DNA of 64,000 bases from Boesenbergia rotunda. Its lineage: Eukaryota > Streptophyta > Magnoliopsida > Zingiberales > Zingiberaceae. Under the pieces are notes generated by a model. It was not told the origin of the DNA, searched no databases, and saw only the letters and a list, made by a program, of their open reading frames with translations. Both the position numbers and the translations under genes were made by a program. The stretch spans positions 1-64,000 of the forward strand of contig JAGFNQ010008771.1 of NCBI GenBank assembly GCA_024364735.1, given 5' to 3'. Within the stretch, counting starts at the first letter, position 1; each line of letters starts with the position of its first letter. Shown one piece after another: positions 33,146 through 44,624 of this stretch.

Positions 33146-34858
33146 ATGGCGTTGAGAGAAGGTTTTTCCACCACCCGACCTCCCTTCTTCGATGGCGCAG
33201 ATTTCCAATATTGGAGATCGAAGATGGAGTATTACTTGAAGATGAACATCAATACTTGGTTCGCGGTGAAGGAGGGTTTTACCCCTCCGAAGGATGATGA
33301 AGGCAAAGAACTTGAGTCTTGGCGGTGGACGGCTGAGCAAACTCGAAAGAGTGAAGCCGACGCGAAGGCGGTGGTCACTCTACAATGCGGCATGAACAAA
33401 GACCAACTCATCAAGGTTGGTCCATTCACAAGTGCAAAAGACTTGTGGAACAAGCTCATCGAACTCCACGAGGGCACCCGAGATTCAAGAATCGCCAAGA
33501 GGGACTTGTTCCTCAATCAACTTCAAAATCTCTCCATGAAGGAGAATGAAACTGTAAGTGAGTTACATAGCCGGTTCAAGGAAGTCCTCAACGAGCTTCA
33601 TTCTATTGATGAAAAGGTCGAAAATCGCGACCTTGTGAGATATGTACTAAAAGCATTTCGAAGGAATGTTTTGTGGTCATCCATGGTGGATGCCTACAAA
33701 GTCTCCAAGGATTTATCAATTGTTAAGTTAGATGATTTGTTTTGTGAAATGGAATTGCATGAAATGACTAATAAAGGCCCCAAGGAGAAGGGGATTGCCT
33801 TATTTGCAGGGGACCGATCCAACAAGAAGAAGAAGGAGAAGAAGAAGGAGAAGGAAGTCTCTTCATCTTCATCCTCTTCCGAATCCGAGTCTGATTCCGA
33901 GGAAGATGGCAGCGGGTCTTCTTCCTCCGAGATGACAAATTTTGTGAGAAGAATGATGAGAAGGGGTCGACGCTTCAAGGGTAAAGGTAATCCTAGTGAA
34001 GTTAAGGTTGATAAGACTAACGTTTCTTGTTTTGAGTGTGGTAGGAAAGGGCACTTCAAGAGTAAATGCCCAAAGCTAAAGAAGAAGGAGGAGAAATTCA
34101 AAAAGAAAGAGGAAAAATCAAAAAAGAAGAAGAAGGCCTTGAAGGCCACTTGGGATGAATCCTCCTCAAGTTCATCCAATGAAGAAAATGAGGAGAAGAG
34201 CACAAGGCATGTGACACTCATGGCTCTTGGAGAAGAAAACAGTGATGAATCCTCCAACTCCATAAATGCGGCTTCATCATCTTCGGATGATGAAGAGGTA
34301 ACCTCTCCCGAACTAGAAAAATGTTATAGAGCTATTGCATGTTTAACCAATATGTTGAAGAAGTCAAAGAATAAGGTTAAATCATTGCAATTAGAAATTG
34401 ACCAATTGAAATCTTCTAGGGATGATAACCTTGATGATTTGCATGTTGAAATGTTAGAGGATGAGATTAAATCATTGAAACTTGAGGTTGAAAATTTGAA
34501 ATCCTCTAGGGTTGAGGATGTAGATGATTTGCATGATGAATTTCTAGAAGAAGAAAACAAATCATTGAAGAGTGAAGTTGAGAGACTCAAGAATATTCTT
34601 GAGAAGTTCTCAACTAGCTCAAAAACCCTAGACATGATCTTGAATGCCCAAAGGGCAGTCTACAATAGGGTCGGTATTGGTTACCGACCCAAAGAACCTT
34701 CATTCGAGTCTTTGATGTCTAGGACTGATATGAGACAATCTAAGACACCTAGAGTCCAAAAGAAAGTTGTCAAGACATGGGTGCCTAAGTCTTGTTTAGT
34801 AAATGCTTTAGGTCCCAAGGTTTGGGTACCTAAAACTTCCATTTTTCGAATTGTGTAG
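33146..34858 (+). CDS. Gag of copia element A
   Basis: The ATG at 33146 (MALREGF) is chosen because the matching gag of element C also starts at this point; the frame is open further upstream. The 570-residue protein has the UBN2-type copia gag domain (YWRSKMEYYL, LWNKLIELHEG, FKEVLNELHS), a Lys-rich and Ser/Asp/Glu-rich linker, a CCHC knuckle CFECGRKGHFKSKC near residue 295, and a long C-terminal coiled-coil region. It forms particles and packages RNA. The frame is intact. It ends in TAG at 34856-34858, three bases before the in-frame ATG of pol. Confidence 0.88.
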   Translation: MALREGFSTTRPPFFDGADFQYWRSKMEYYLKMNINTWFAVKEGFTPPKDDEGKELESWRWTAEQTRKSEADAKAVVTLQCGMNKDQLIKVGPFTSAKDLWNKLIELHEGTRDSRIAKRDLFLNQLQNLSMKENETVSELHSRFKEVLNELHSIDEKVENRDLVRYVLKAFRRNVLWSSMVDAYKVSKDLSIVKLDDLFCEMELHEMTNKGPKEKGIALFAGDRSNKKKKEKKKEKEVSSSSSSSESESDSEEDGSGSSSSEMTNFVRRMMRRGRRFKGKGNPSEVKVDKTNVSCFECGRKGHFKSKCPKLKKKEEKFKKKEEKSKKKKKALKATWDESSSSSSNEENEEKSTRHVTLMALGEENSDESSNSINAASSSSDDEEVTSPELEKCYRAIACLTNMLKKSKNKVKSLQLEIDQLKSSRDDNLDDLHVEMLEDEIKSLKLEVENLKSSRVEDVDDLHDEFLEEENKSLKSEVERLKNILEKFSTSSKTLDMILNAQRAVYNRVGIGYRPKEPSFESLMSRTDMRQSKTPRVQKKVVKTWVPKSCLVNALGPKVWVPKTSIFRIV

Positions 34859-34861
34859 GTT

Positions 34862-37800
34862 ATGATTGAGGGGGAGCATCTATCAACTTGGTTTGTTGAT
34901 AGTGGGTGCTCCAAACACATGACTGGGGATAGATCATTGTTTACCACCCTTCAAAAGAAAAGTAGAGGTAATGTTTCATTTGGTAACAATGGTAGTCTTA
35001 AGGTTATAGGAATAGGAGACATTCAAATATCCTAATGTCTTAGAATCTCAAATGTCCTTCTAGTCAAGGGGATGACATTTAATCTCCTAAGTGTCAGTCA
35101 ATTGTGTGACACGGGTTACACAATTGATTTTCAACCAAGTCAATGTCTAGTTAGACAACATGACACCTTGGACACGGTACTAGTAGAACAAGAGTAGATA
35201 ATATTTATCAAGTTTCATTTAAAAGTGCTACTAATGCTTTTGCTAAGTGTCTCATGTCAAAAGAAGAAGAATCCACCCTTTGGCACCGGAGACTTGCACA
35301 TGTGAATATGAAGAATATCCGGAAGTTGGCCAACAAGGGATTAGTTCGTGGCTTACCAAGCATCAAGTATGAAAAGGACAAACTTTGTGATGCATGTCAA
35401 ATGGGTAAGCAAACAAAATCTGCACATAAAGGTAAAAGCGCTGTAAGTACATCTACCGCTTTAGATTTACTTCACATGGATCTATTTGATTGTAGTACTA
35501 TCATATCATTGAATGGAAGTAGATATTGCTTTGTTATCATTGATGACTTTACTAGATATACATGGACTTATTTTCTAAAATATAAGGACCAAACCTTAGA
35601 TGTTTTCATTTCTTTTTGTAGAAGGGTTGAAAATGAAAAATCTTCAACAATTAAGACAATTAGAAGTGATCATGGAGGTGAATTTCAAAACCAATGGGTT
35701 TTAGAATTTTGTCAAGATAGAGGTTATAGACATGAGTTCTCCACTCCTAGAACACCACAACAAAATGGTGTTGTAGAGAGGAAGAATCGTGTTTTACAAG
35801 AGGCTGCACGAAGCATGCTTAATGAGTACTCACTACCGAGTTACTTATGGGCCGAAGCTGTAAATACAGCTTGCTATGTGCAAAATCGAGTCCTCATCCA
35901 TAGGTTTTTAGGAAAGACTCCCCATGAACTTTGGTTTGGGAAACCACCTACGGTTAAACACCTAGGGTGTTTGGTTGTAAGGTGTTCATCCTAAACACCA
36001 AGGATCACCTTGGGAAGTTCACGGCTGATGAAGGGATACTAGTCGGGTATTCCCTAGTTAGCAAAGCCTATCGAGTCTACAATAAGAAATCTAGATTGGT
36101 TGAAGAATCTTCTGATGTTGTCTTTGAAGAAATTCCAAAAGTCAATGGTCAACCAGAAGATGAAGTCCAATTCGAACTTAGGAGACTAAGTTTGAATGAA
36201 AGTCCAAATGTTGTTGATGGTGACGAATCCGATGACGGTGAGCCTAGACAACCCATAGATCAGCCGGATCCTGAGGCTGAGCTTGTGTCTAGTGAACCCA
36301 TTCAAGAAGCACCACCAACACCTAGGCAAACTAGATTAGCCTCTAGTCATCCCCAAGAACAAATTGTTGGTGATATCCAACATGGGGTTAGAACTAGATC
36401 ATTCTTTAGGAATTAGGCTAATGAGGTTGCCTTAATTTCGAAATTGAACCTAGAAAAATTGATGAAGCATTAAATGATCCCGATTGGATCATTGCAATGC
36501 AAGACGAACTAGGTCAATTCGAAAGAAGTCAAGTTTGGGACTTAGTCCCTAGACCTAAGAAGACCACCATCATTGGAACCAAATGGGTCTTCAAAAATAA
36601 GTTGAACCATAAGGGAGAAATCATTAGAAACAAGGCACGCTTAGTAGCCAAGGGCTACAGTCAAGTTGAAGGCCTTGATTATGATGAGACCTATGCTCCC
36701 GTGGCACGATTAGAGTCCATCCGATTGATGCTAGCATTTGCAGCACATCGAGGGTTCAAATTGTATCAAATGGATGTCAAATCGGCCTTTCTAAATGGTT
36801 TGATTAGAGAAGAGGTCTACGTTGAACAACCTCCGGGGTTTGAGAGTACCGAATTTCCAAACCACGTGTTCAAGCTCAAAAAGCACTTTATGGTCTTAAA
36901 CAAGCACCCCGAGCTTGGTATGAGCGGTTGTCAACATTTTTAATTGAAAAAGGTTTTGTAAGAGGCCAAATAGACCCTACACTATTTCTACGGAGAGATG
37001 GTGACAATATTTTTGTAGCCCAAGTATATGTCGATGACATAATTTGTGGCTCAAATAACAAGGGCTATTTAAATGAGTTCATTGGACACATGGAAAGCGA
37101 ATTTGAAATGAGTATAGTGGGAGAGTTGACTTTCTTCCTTGGACTTGAAATCAAACAAACCCGAGATGGGAACCATGTGCACCAATCGAAGTATACTCAA
37201 AAAATGCTCCGTAAATTTAATATGAGTGATTCGAAAGAGGTAACCACTCTCATGGCTACAAACACAAGATTAGATAATGATGAGAGTGGTAAACCTGTTG
37301 ATTTGACTCAATATCGGAGTATGATAGGTAGTTTGCTATACCTCACAACTAGTCGACCTGATATTCTTTTCACTGTGGGTATGTACGTAAGATATCAAGT
37401 CTGTGCCAAGGAAACTCACTTAATCGCTGTTAAGAGTATTTTGAGATATCTTAAAGGCACAATAGGAGTCAGTCTTTGGTACTCCCGTACCGAATCATTT
37501 GATTTAATTGGCTATACCGATTCCGACTACGCTGGATGTAAGTTGGATCGGAAAAGCACAAGTGGGGGTTGCCAATTTCTAGGATCATCTCTAGTCAATT
37601 GGTCAAGTCGAAAGCAACATTGTGTTGCTCTCTCCACGACCGAGACAGAATATATCACCATGGGAGAGAGCGTATCACAATTGTTGTGGATGATTCACAC
37701 TCTAGAGGACTATGGATTGAGTTACAAAAGTGTGCAAGTGTTGTGTGATACATTAGCACAATTAACCTAACCAAGAATCCAGTCTATCATTCTAGGACCA

Positions 37801-37965
37801 AACATATTGAAGTGCCACTTCATTAGGGATCATGTTGCTAGGGGAGATATTGTACTCTCACATGTAGAGTCCAAGTCAAACCTCGCTGACATTTTCACTA
37901 AACCACTCCCTGAAAATGAGTTTAGCTTATTAAGAAGGGAGTTGGGAATGTGTCGCGCTTCATAG
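34862..37965 (+). pseudogene. Degenerate pol of copia element A (PR-IN-RT-RH)
   Basis: The domain order protease, integrase, reverse transcriptase, RNase H is diagnostic of Ty1/copia. Protease: WFVDSGCSKHM near 34895. GAG-pre-integrase zinc region and integrase at 35254-35960, with DLFDC, IDDFTRYTW and SDHGGEF. Reverse transcriptase at 36497-37300 (YVDDIICGSNN near 37030). RNase H to the end CRAS at 37965. At least two in-frame stops (near 35033 and 36414) and several frameshifts (near 35190, 35960, 36430, 36900, 37750) make it non-functional. The same frame continues from gag through one TAG codon. Confidence 0.88.
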
Positions 37966-38494
37966 TTTTCAAAATGCATTCAAAACCATTCATGATTATT
38001 TCTAATTGTTGGGATACAATTGGGTAACTTTGGGGGCATCTCACACAAACTATAAGGCTTACCAAAACGTTTTTGCTTGCTAGAAATGGGGTGAGATGTT
38101 AGGATCAACTCAATTTCTCAAAATGTCAATGCATCCCTTGAGAAATTAAGTTGACGAGATAAAAATCACTTCGGTGACCAAGTATGGGGAAAACCAGTGC
38201 ATAACATATATGTATTTGGCTCCATGATCATACTTAGACATTCCAATCAAGGAAACTTGATTGGAAACTTAAATTTGGCACAACCTTGATTGAATGATTG
38301 TTGATTGAGTTTGACTCCACTTTGGTGGAGTAAAGTGATTGTTGAACCTATAAGGACCTTTGATCCTTGTTCAGGGATCAATCTTAGTCAAGGGGTCACT
38401 TCCATGATCGATATCTTTCATCAGAACTTGTCAAAAATTACTTGGAAGTCTGAAACTGAAAGTTTCAGATCGTATCAGGCAATATCAGGAACCC
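37966..38494 (+). other. Post-pol spacer of element A
   Basis: It is non-coding. It contains a segment TCTCACACAAACTATAAGGC that recurs, diverged, in element C (54400-54440) and in D (62820-62875), so it is a conserved landmark between pol and ORF3. Confidence 0.6.
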
Positions 38495-38905
38495 TGATCG
38501 GTCACTGGACCGATCAGGCGTAGGGCTGATCGGTCCCTGGACCGATTTGGCTCTCTCCTGTTGTGATCGATCCGCAGACCGATTAGAGGGGTCACAGAGA
38601 CTTAACGAAATTCTGATTAAACATTCTGTGCTAGCCTGGATCGGTCCCCGGACCGATCTGGCACCCTGTGGTGATCGGTCCACAGACCGATCAGAGGGCT
38701 TCTCGAATATCATCCGACCCTACTGTTCGCTTCCTGATCGATCAGCCGATCGATCAGGAGCCTGCTTGATCGGTCACCCGACCGATCAGGACCAGGCCAG
38801 TCCTATCAGGCCAGAGCCTGATCGGTTTGGGCGCTCTCAGATCGAACGGTGATCCGTTCAATCGTATTAAAGTCTGGTTGGTGGACCGATCCACCAACCG
38901 ATTAA
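38495..38905 (+). promoter_or_regulatory. GATCGGTC dyad cluster upstream of ORF3 in element A
   Basis: About eight dyads of the GATCGGTC-N4-GACCGATC type lie here with varied spacers (ACTG, CCTG, CCCG, CACA, ACCC), including half-sites. The cluster ends about 270 bp before the ORF3 ATG. A weak TATA-like TATTAAAG lies inside its end (near 38866). Confidence 0.6.
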
Positions 38906-39172
38906 CTCCTCCAAAACCTCTCATTGCCGAACCCTAGCACCGAAAACTCCCCCTTGCGCCTCTTCATCCCGTGCGAGAGCCTTCCTCATCTCCTTCTTCC
39001 ACTTGCGAGTGAGCATTTGTGCGCGTGCGTGTGGTTCTGAGAAGACTTCCTGCGAGCTTTCTTGTCTTCTGCAAGTTTCCTTCCTTGCTCACGGTGTTGC
39101 GCTCATTCTTGCGCAAGGTCTTCTCCTGCGAGCTCTTCTTCCAGACTTCAAGTTCTTCTGCACTACACCTCA

Positions 39173-40496
39173 ATGGCACCTAAGTAAGCGTTTTGTATAG
39201 TTTTTTTTATCAGTTCTTAGAGTATGTGTTTGAGGCTAACCAAGTTCTTGTGTCTTGTTGTTGTGCGTGACTCCTCCTTGCCATAATTTGCCTTATGATA
39301 ATGTTATCTTTGATCAAATCTTACATTGTATCAACCTGGTGCCATGATCTTATGTTTTGCCGTGACTCTTCTTTGCCATGTCATTGATTAACTCTATCTT
39401 CATATGATCATGTCTTACCTTGTGTTCTTTTGATTATTGTGTCGTGATCAAATCTTGGGTCTATGATTAAACCTGTGTTTATGATCTATTCAATCTTGTC
39501 AATTGACTTAAACTATGTGTGATCAAATCTTGATCAAACCTGCTGTTTTGATCATCTTTAGAAAATCATCTAAGGGAAAGGAACCAGTGGAGGAAAGCTC
39601 AAAGGGCAAAGGCCTTCATCATCTACACCTCCTTCGAGACCTCCTCCACCNNNNNNNNNNNNNNNNNNNNNNNNNNNNNNNNNNNNNNNNNNNNNNNNNN
39701 NNNNNNNNNNNNNNNNNNNNNNNNNNNNNNNNNNNNNNNNNNNNNNNNNNNNNNNNNNNNNNNNNNNNNNNNNNNNNNNNNNNNNNNNNNNNNNNNNNNN
39801 NNNNNNNNNNNNNNNNNNNNNNNNNNNNNNNNNNNNNNNNNNNNNNNNNNNNNNNNNNNNNNNNNNNNNNNNNNNNNNNNNNNNNNNNNNNNNNNNNNNN
39901 NNNNNNNNNNNNNNNNNNNNNNNNNNNNNNNNNNNNNNNNNNNNNNNNNNNNNNNNNNNNNNNNNNNNNNNNNNNNNNNNNNNNNNNNNNNNNNNNNNNN
40001 NNNNNNNNNNNNNNNNNNNNNNNNNNNNNNNNNNNNNNNNNNNNNNNNNNNNNNNNNNNNNNNNNNNNNNNNNNNNNNNNNNNNNNNNNNNNNNNNNNNN
40101 NNNNNNNNNNNNNNNNNNNNNNNNNNNNNNNNNNNNNNNNNNNNNNNNNNNNNNNNNNNNNNNNNNNNNNNNNNNNNNNNNNNNNNNNNNNNNNNNNNNN
40201 NNNNNNNNNNNNNNNNNNNNNNNNNNNNNNNNNNNNNNNNNNNNNNNNNNNNNNNNNNNNNNNNNNNNNNNNNNNNNNNNNNNNNNNNNNNNNNNNNNNN
40301 NNNNNNNNNNNNNNNNNNNNNNNNNNNNNNNNNNNNNNNNNNNNNNNNNNNNNNNNNNNNNNNNNNNNNNNNNNNGCAGCAGACCTGGTACGATGAGTGG
40401 CGCCGCCACACATTTCCGGAGATGCGCCCTCAGGTAGTGCCGCACCAGGGTCCTTTGTTGCTGATGATGACACGTTGGACGATCCGATGCAGGCTG

Positions 40497-40530
<34 letters not shown>

Positions 40531-40541
40531 CTGATGACTGA
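39173..40541 (+). CDS. ORF3 of element A (spliced, interrupted by assembly gap)
   Basis: Exon 1 is 11 nt (39173-39183, ATGGCACCTAA) with donor GTAAGC; exon 2 starts at 39562 after TCATCTTTAG and reads MAPK-KSSKGKEPVEE, a basic N-terminus. The coding part enters the N gap at 39651 and re-emerges at 40376 with the C-terminus (QQTWYDEWRRHTFP), closely matching ORF3 of element C. The frame after the gap needs one shift to reach the stop at 539-541 past 40000 (40539-40541), and a run of about 32 C disturbs the end. By comparison with element C the gap should be nearer 1.1 kb than 725 bases. Function unknown; see element C for the domain. Confidence 0.6.
39651..40375. other. Assembly gap (725 N)
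   Basis: It is a run of N inside ORF3 of element A. Long open frames drawn across it are artefacts. Confidence 0.99.
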
Positions 40542-41158
40542 TATACTCTGTGTCTGTTTGACATTTGACTTTCTGATTACTTGGATTGTGTGACTTTCGG
40601 GCAGTATGCCTTGTGATTTGACTCTTATGGCCTTGTGCCACACTTGCTTTGACTTCGATGCGTTGGTATGCATCTGTTTAGTTATTTGGTTTTGATGACC
40701 TTGACTATGACTAGATTTTGCTAAATGATGCATCTGATATTTTGCTTGTATTTCATTATTGCCTTATCATGTTTAGTATGTTGGCTTATATGTGTTCACA
40801 TGATTATTATCTGCGTATATGCCTTATTATGCATGATTATGGTTTTGCTTATGATGCCTTGCCCATATGATACATATGTATGTTTTCACCATGCCCTACT
40901 CTTGTCATATGTATTCATATGTTTCTCAAAAATTAAATCATATCTTTGTTGTTTTGGGATACTCTTAGGGTTGAGGAGGAGTATGGTTAAACATAACAGC
41001 CCTTCTAGACCCTTTTTTGATGTTCGACAAAGGGGGAGAGTGTGGTTTGTTAAGTTTAGGATGATTATGCTGTAGGGGAAGGATCCTGATTCCCCTATGA
41101 TTCTGAATTTGAGAAAATTGATTGGGAATCCCTAAACTTAAAATCGGGTTGTCAAATA

Positions 41159-41174
41159 ATAAAAAGGGGGAGAT
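41159..41174 (+). other. Polypurine tract of element A
   Basis: AAAAAGGGGGAGAT directly precedes the 3' LTR. A second, similar tract (ACAAAGGGGGAGAG) lies 130 bp upstream near 41028-41041 and is also found in element C (about 51212-51227). Confidence 0.8.
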
Positions 41175-43306
41175 TGTTGATGCAGTTTGACCCTGATTGT
41201 TGTTTTGGTGTTGACACCGATTTTAGTTTAGGTTGATGTTGATTATGATTATGGTTAAGTCCTGATCGGGGATTAGGCATGGTATGGAAAATCCTAGCTT
41301 GGAGGGCTAGGTGTTGGAAAATCCTAACCTGGAGGGTTAGGTGTGGAAATCCTAGCTTGGAGGGCTAGGTTGTGAAAAGTCCTAATTCAGAAGGGTTGGA
41401 TGAAAATTCCTAGCTTGGAGGGCTAGGTGGAAAGTCCTAACTTGGAGGGTTAGGTGAAAAGTCCCAACTTGGAGGGTTAGGTGAAAAAGTCCTGGCTTGG
41501 AGGGTCAGGTCCTAGCTTGGAGGGCTAGGTCTGGAAAAGTCCTAATTCGGAAGAGTTGGGTGAAAAGTCCTAGCTTGGAGGGCTAGGTGAAAAGTCCTAA
41601 CTTGGAGGGTTAGATGAAAATTCCCAACTTGGAGGGTTAGGTGAAAAATCCTTAGCTTGGAGGGCTAAGGTGGATGAAATCCTAGCTTGGAGGGCTAGGT
41701 TTAAGTCCCTGGATCGGTCTGGTGACCGATCAGGGAAGTTGCCACGCTGCTCCTTCATGGATCGGTCTAGTGACCGATCCAGCAATGATTGATCGGTCAT
41801 GATTGATCGGTCTGGTGACCGATCAGGGAGCGCACAGTGAGGTTGGGAACCTACTGTGTGACTCCTGATCGGTCTGGTGACCGATCAGGGAGCAGGTCGT
41901 TGCCTCGTTGCTTGGCTCCTGATCGGTCCGGTGACTGATCAGGGAGCAGACAGCTTCCTCACTGCCTTGCTCCTGATCGGTCTGGTGACCGATCAGGGAG
42001 CCCACAGTGAGTTGAGTTCTCCCACTGATCAGTTCGTGAACGGTCCGGTGATCGATCAAAGACTTAGGATTTGATTTCCGCGATTACTGTTCACTCAGAC
42101 GTGGACCGATCAGGCTTGAGCCTGATCGGACAGTGTCTGTCCTGATCGGTCTGGTGACTGATCAGGCTTCACTCTGATCAATCTGGTGACCGATCAGGCT
42201 TGTGTCGCCGTGAGAGCTGGGAGTCCCAGCAAAGCGGTGGATCGGTCTGGTTACCGACCCACGAGCCCTGGATCGGTCCGGTGACTGATCACTTTAATTC
42301 AAATTGCACTGTCATACGCTTTGGTCGCGTCTGACCGTATCCAATTCTCTGCATTTGATTCATGATACTTGATTTTCTGAGTGATATGCTGTTCTAGTGT
42401 TCTGATTAAGCTGCAGGTGACAGGGAAGGATTCAAACACTCAAGGAGAGTCAATGGAGGCCTTTCCTTGGAGTAAGTTTGTCTGTTTTTCCATCTCAGGT
42501 TGTAACGGGCACTGGCGCTGGCTAGAGCTGCTGACTGGGGCTGGTCTGAGGGAAGCTCAGGGAGTCCAGAAGAGCTCAGTGGTGGCTGGTGGTTGCAGGT
42601 GAGCAGCTGGAGGCTGCAGTGAGATGTTGTCACCTGGCGTTCAAGAGGGAAACAAAAGGAGCGGGTTGGAGCAGAGCAAGAAGAAGTTGTTGTTGCCTTG
42701 GTTTTGAGCTGCGATTTCTTGATGCGTGCTTGTGCTCCTAGCTGATCATCCTCTCTTGAGAAAGCTATTGTGATCCTTGAAGCAACCATCCCTTGCTTAA
42801 GCACTTGGAGGAAGGAACAAGAGGCTTTGAGTCCAACAGCGAGAAGACACGAAGAAAGGGTTCTTGCGTGAGATCGTCACTGGGTGGAGCTTGGAAGAAG
42901 CTTGCTGTGTTCTTGTCTTTGCTAAGTGCTAAGTAAGATCTTTCTTGTGTTTCATTGTGCTTAAAACTATATCTTTAATTGAAACGCTGTGGAGAGGTTA
43001 CTCCACCGAGAAGGAGGTTGCTTTCTATCCGATGTTCACCGGGGCTTGATTTGCCGACGATCAAGGGATCACCCACCTTAAGGGCACGCCAAGGAGTAGG
43101 GGCAAGTTATCCCCGAACCTTATAAATCCTCTTGTTAGGATTCTTGTGTTTGCTCATAGTTTAGGGTTTAGATTTCTGCATATACTTTGTTTTATTGTGC
43201 TTCCGCTGTGCTACTAACGATTGAAGTGCAGAAATTCGATAAGTGTCAAAGTCCAAGTATTTGGCTATATTCACCCCCCCCCTCTCTAGCCATCCGAGTT
43301 CCAACA
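41175..43306 (+). repeat. 3' LTR of copia element A
   Basis: It runs from TGTTGATGCAG to GTTCCAACA (2132 bp) with the same layout as the 5' LTR: hairpin array 41293-41699, dyad array 41712-42290, leader. One hairpin here has CCTTAGC paired with GCTAAGG, a matched insertion on both arms relative to the 5' LTR. The bases after it (ATTAG) do not match those before the 5' LTR (GGGAG). Confidence 0.88.
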
Positions 43307-43402
43307 ATTAGTCCAACAACAAACCCTAACTTAACCATATTGACCAACACACATCAAAACCCCATGATCCTCCAGATCATCTTAGGGTCGATTACCTCAA
43401 TA
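43307..43402 (-). repeat. Partial LTR of family-B element B2
   Basis: Read on the minus strand this is the beginning of a family-B LTR (ATTGAGGTAATCG... corresponding to TGTTGGGGCAATC), with GGTTTTGATG and GTTAAGTTAGG as in the other copies. It is cut at 43306 by the end of element A. The adjoining AATCTCCCCCTTTTTGATG (43400-43419) is the polypurine tract of B2 on the minus strand. Confidence 0.65.
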
Positions 43403-43419
43403 ATCTCCCCCTTTTTGAT

Positions 43420-44624
43420 GTGTGGCAATATGTTAAGTTAGGTAAACATAACAACAATAGCAATAATAATAGCAATAGCAATTGAAAATCAAAGCATAAC
43501 AAACAAGAGGCAATCTCCCCTTTAACCTATGCTTTCTCCTGATTTTCAATTCTCATTGCCAACACCACGTTAAGTTATTCCCCACTTAACACATAACACA
43601 AGTTAAGTTCTCCCAACTTAACACCCAAGTTTCATAAACCAACCACAGTTAAGTTCCAACCCAAACCTAACTTAACACCCAAGTTCTCCCCTTTTAATAC
43701 CATCAAAAAGATTGCCCCAAGCAATCCTACCCTTGGTGCGAAATAGAAATTACCAGATTTCTGAAAAACCCCTCAAAAATCACTGAATTGTAATCTGTCC
43801 AAACCATCAGTCGACTGCCCCCAGGGCAGTCAACTGATACGCCCATTTATGATTTTCCAGCCGAAATTCAAAAATGCGTAGAAAATTCTATAAAATTCTA
43901 AAAAATATAAAATTTTACAAACACGTTTGTTAGGATATACTCTATCCTAGAAAATTATGGGTTCATGAAAAATAACAAACGTGCTTGACTTTTGGTACAC
44001 ACTCGAATTTCCTCCAAAATGGTCATTTTGTATCAACTTTCAAATTCATTCATGATTCCTTACTTTTCTCAATTCTAACCATGACCCTTTGACAGATGAA
44101 ATAGCCCTCACTTATCCCTTTTTGCTTATGTACTCTTCATATGATAAAAACTTCCCCCCAATTATCTCTTAACCTTAGATACATAGGGACTTCTCAATTT
44201 TCCTTAAGTTTCATGATATCAATAAAACCTTGCTTCATACTCTCAACATTAGATTATGAGTTAAACCTTAAATGACGAGTATGAAAACATAACCAAGGAT
44301 TTTAATTCAACACCATACTCTACTTTATGAATTTTCGACCCATAAAAAAAAACATTAACTCATGACTAAAATTTCATAAAGCAATATTGGCATAAAATTT
44401 CATGAAAAACATAAGGTATAGACAAATAATTTGTACATGACATAAGAATTTCATAACATGAAAGAGAATCAAATAGTTCATACATCAAGACATAAATGGA
44501 GTCATATGGGTCGTGGCCCCAAAATAGTTAAGTTTTTACAATCATCAAAATAAAGTGTTTGAGAGATATAGGATAGCATCAAATAAAACACTCTCAACAC
44601 TCAAGTCATCAAAGCAAGCCAAGT
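43420..44624 (-). other. 3' untranslated region of element B2
   Basis: It is non-coding sequence between ORF3 and the LTR. It includes a CAGTCGACTG pair at 43808-43837, matching the position of 2351-2380 in B1. Confidence 0.55.

Noticed and set aside
33694..34263. Minus-strand Phe/Ser-rich frame opposite gag of A
   Set aside because: It is the shadow of the Lys/Glu/Ser-rich gag linker; no independent support.
39515..40733. Long open frames across 39515-40733 on both strands
   Set aside because: They exist only because N bases are read through; the real coding signal is the spliced ORF3 on the plus strand.
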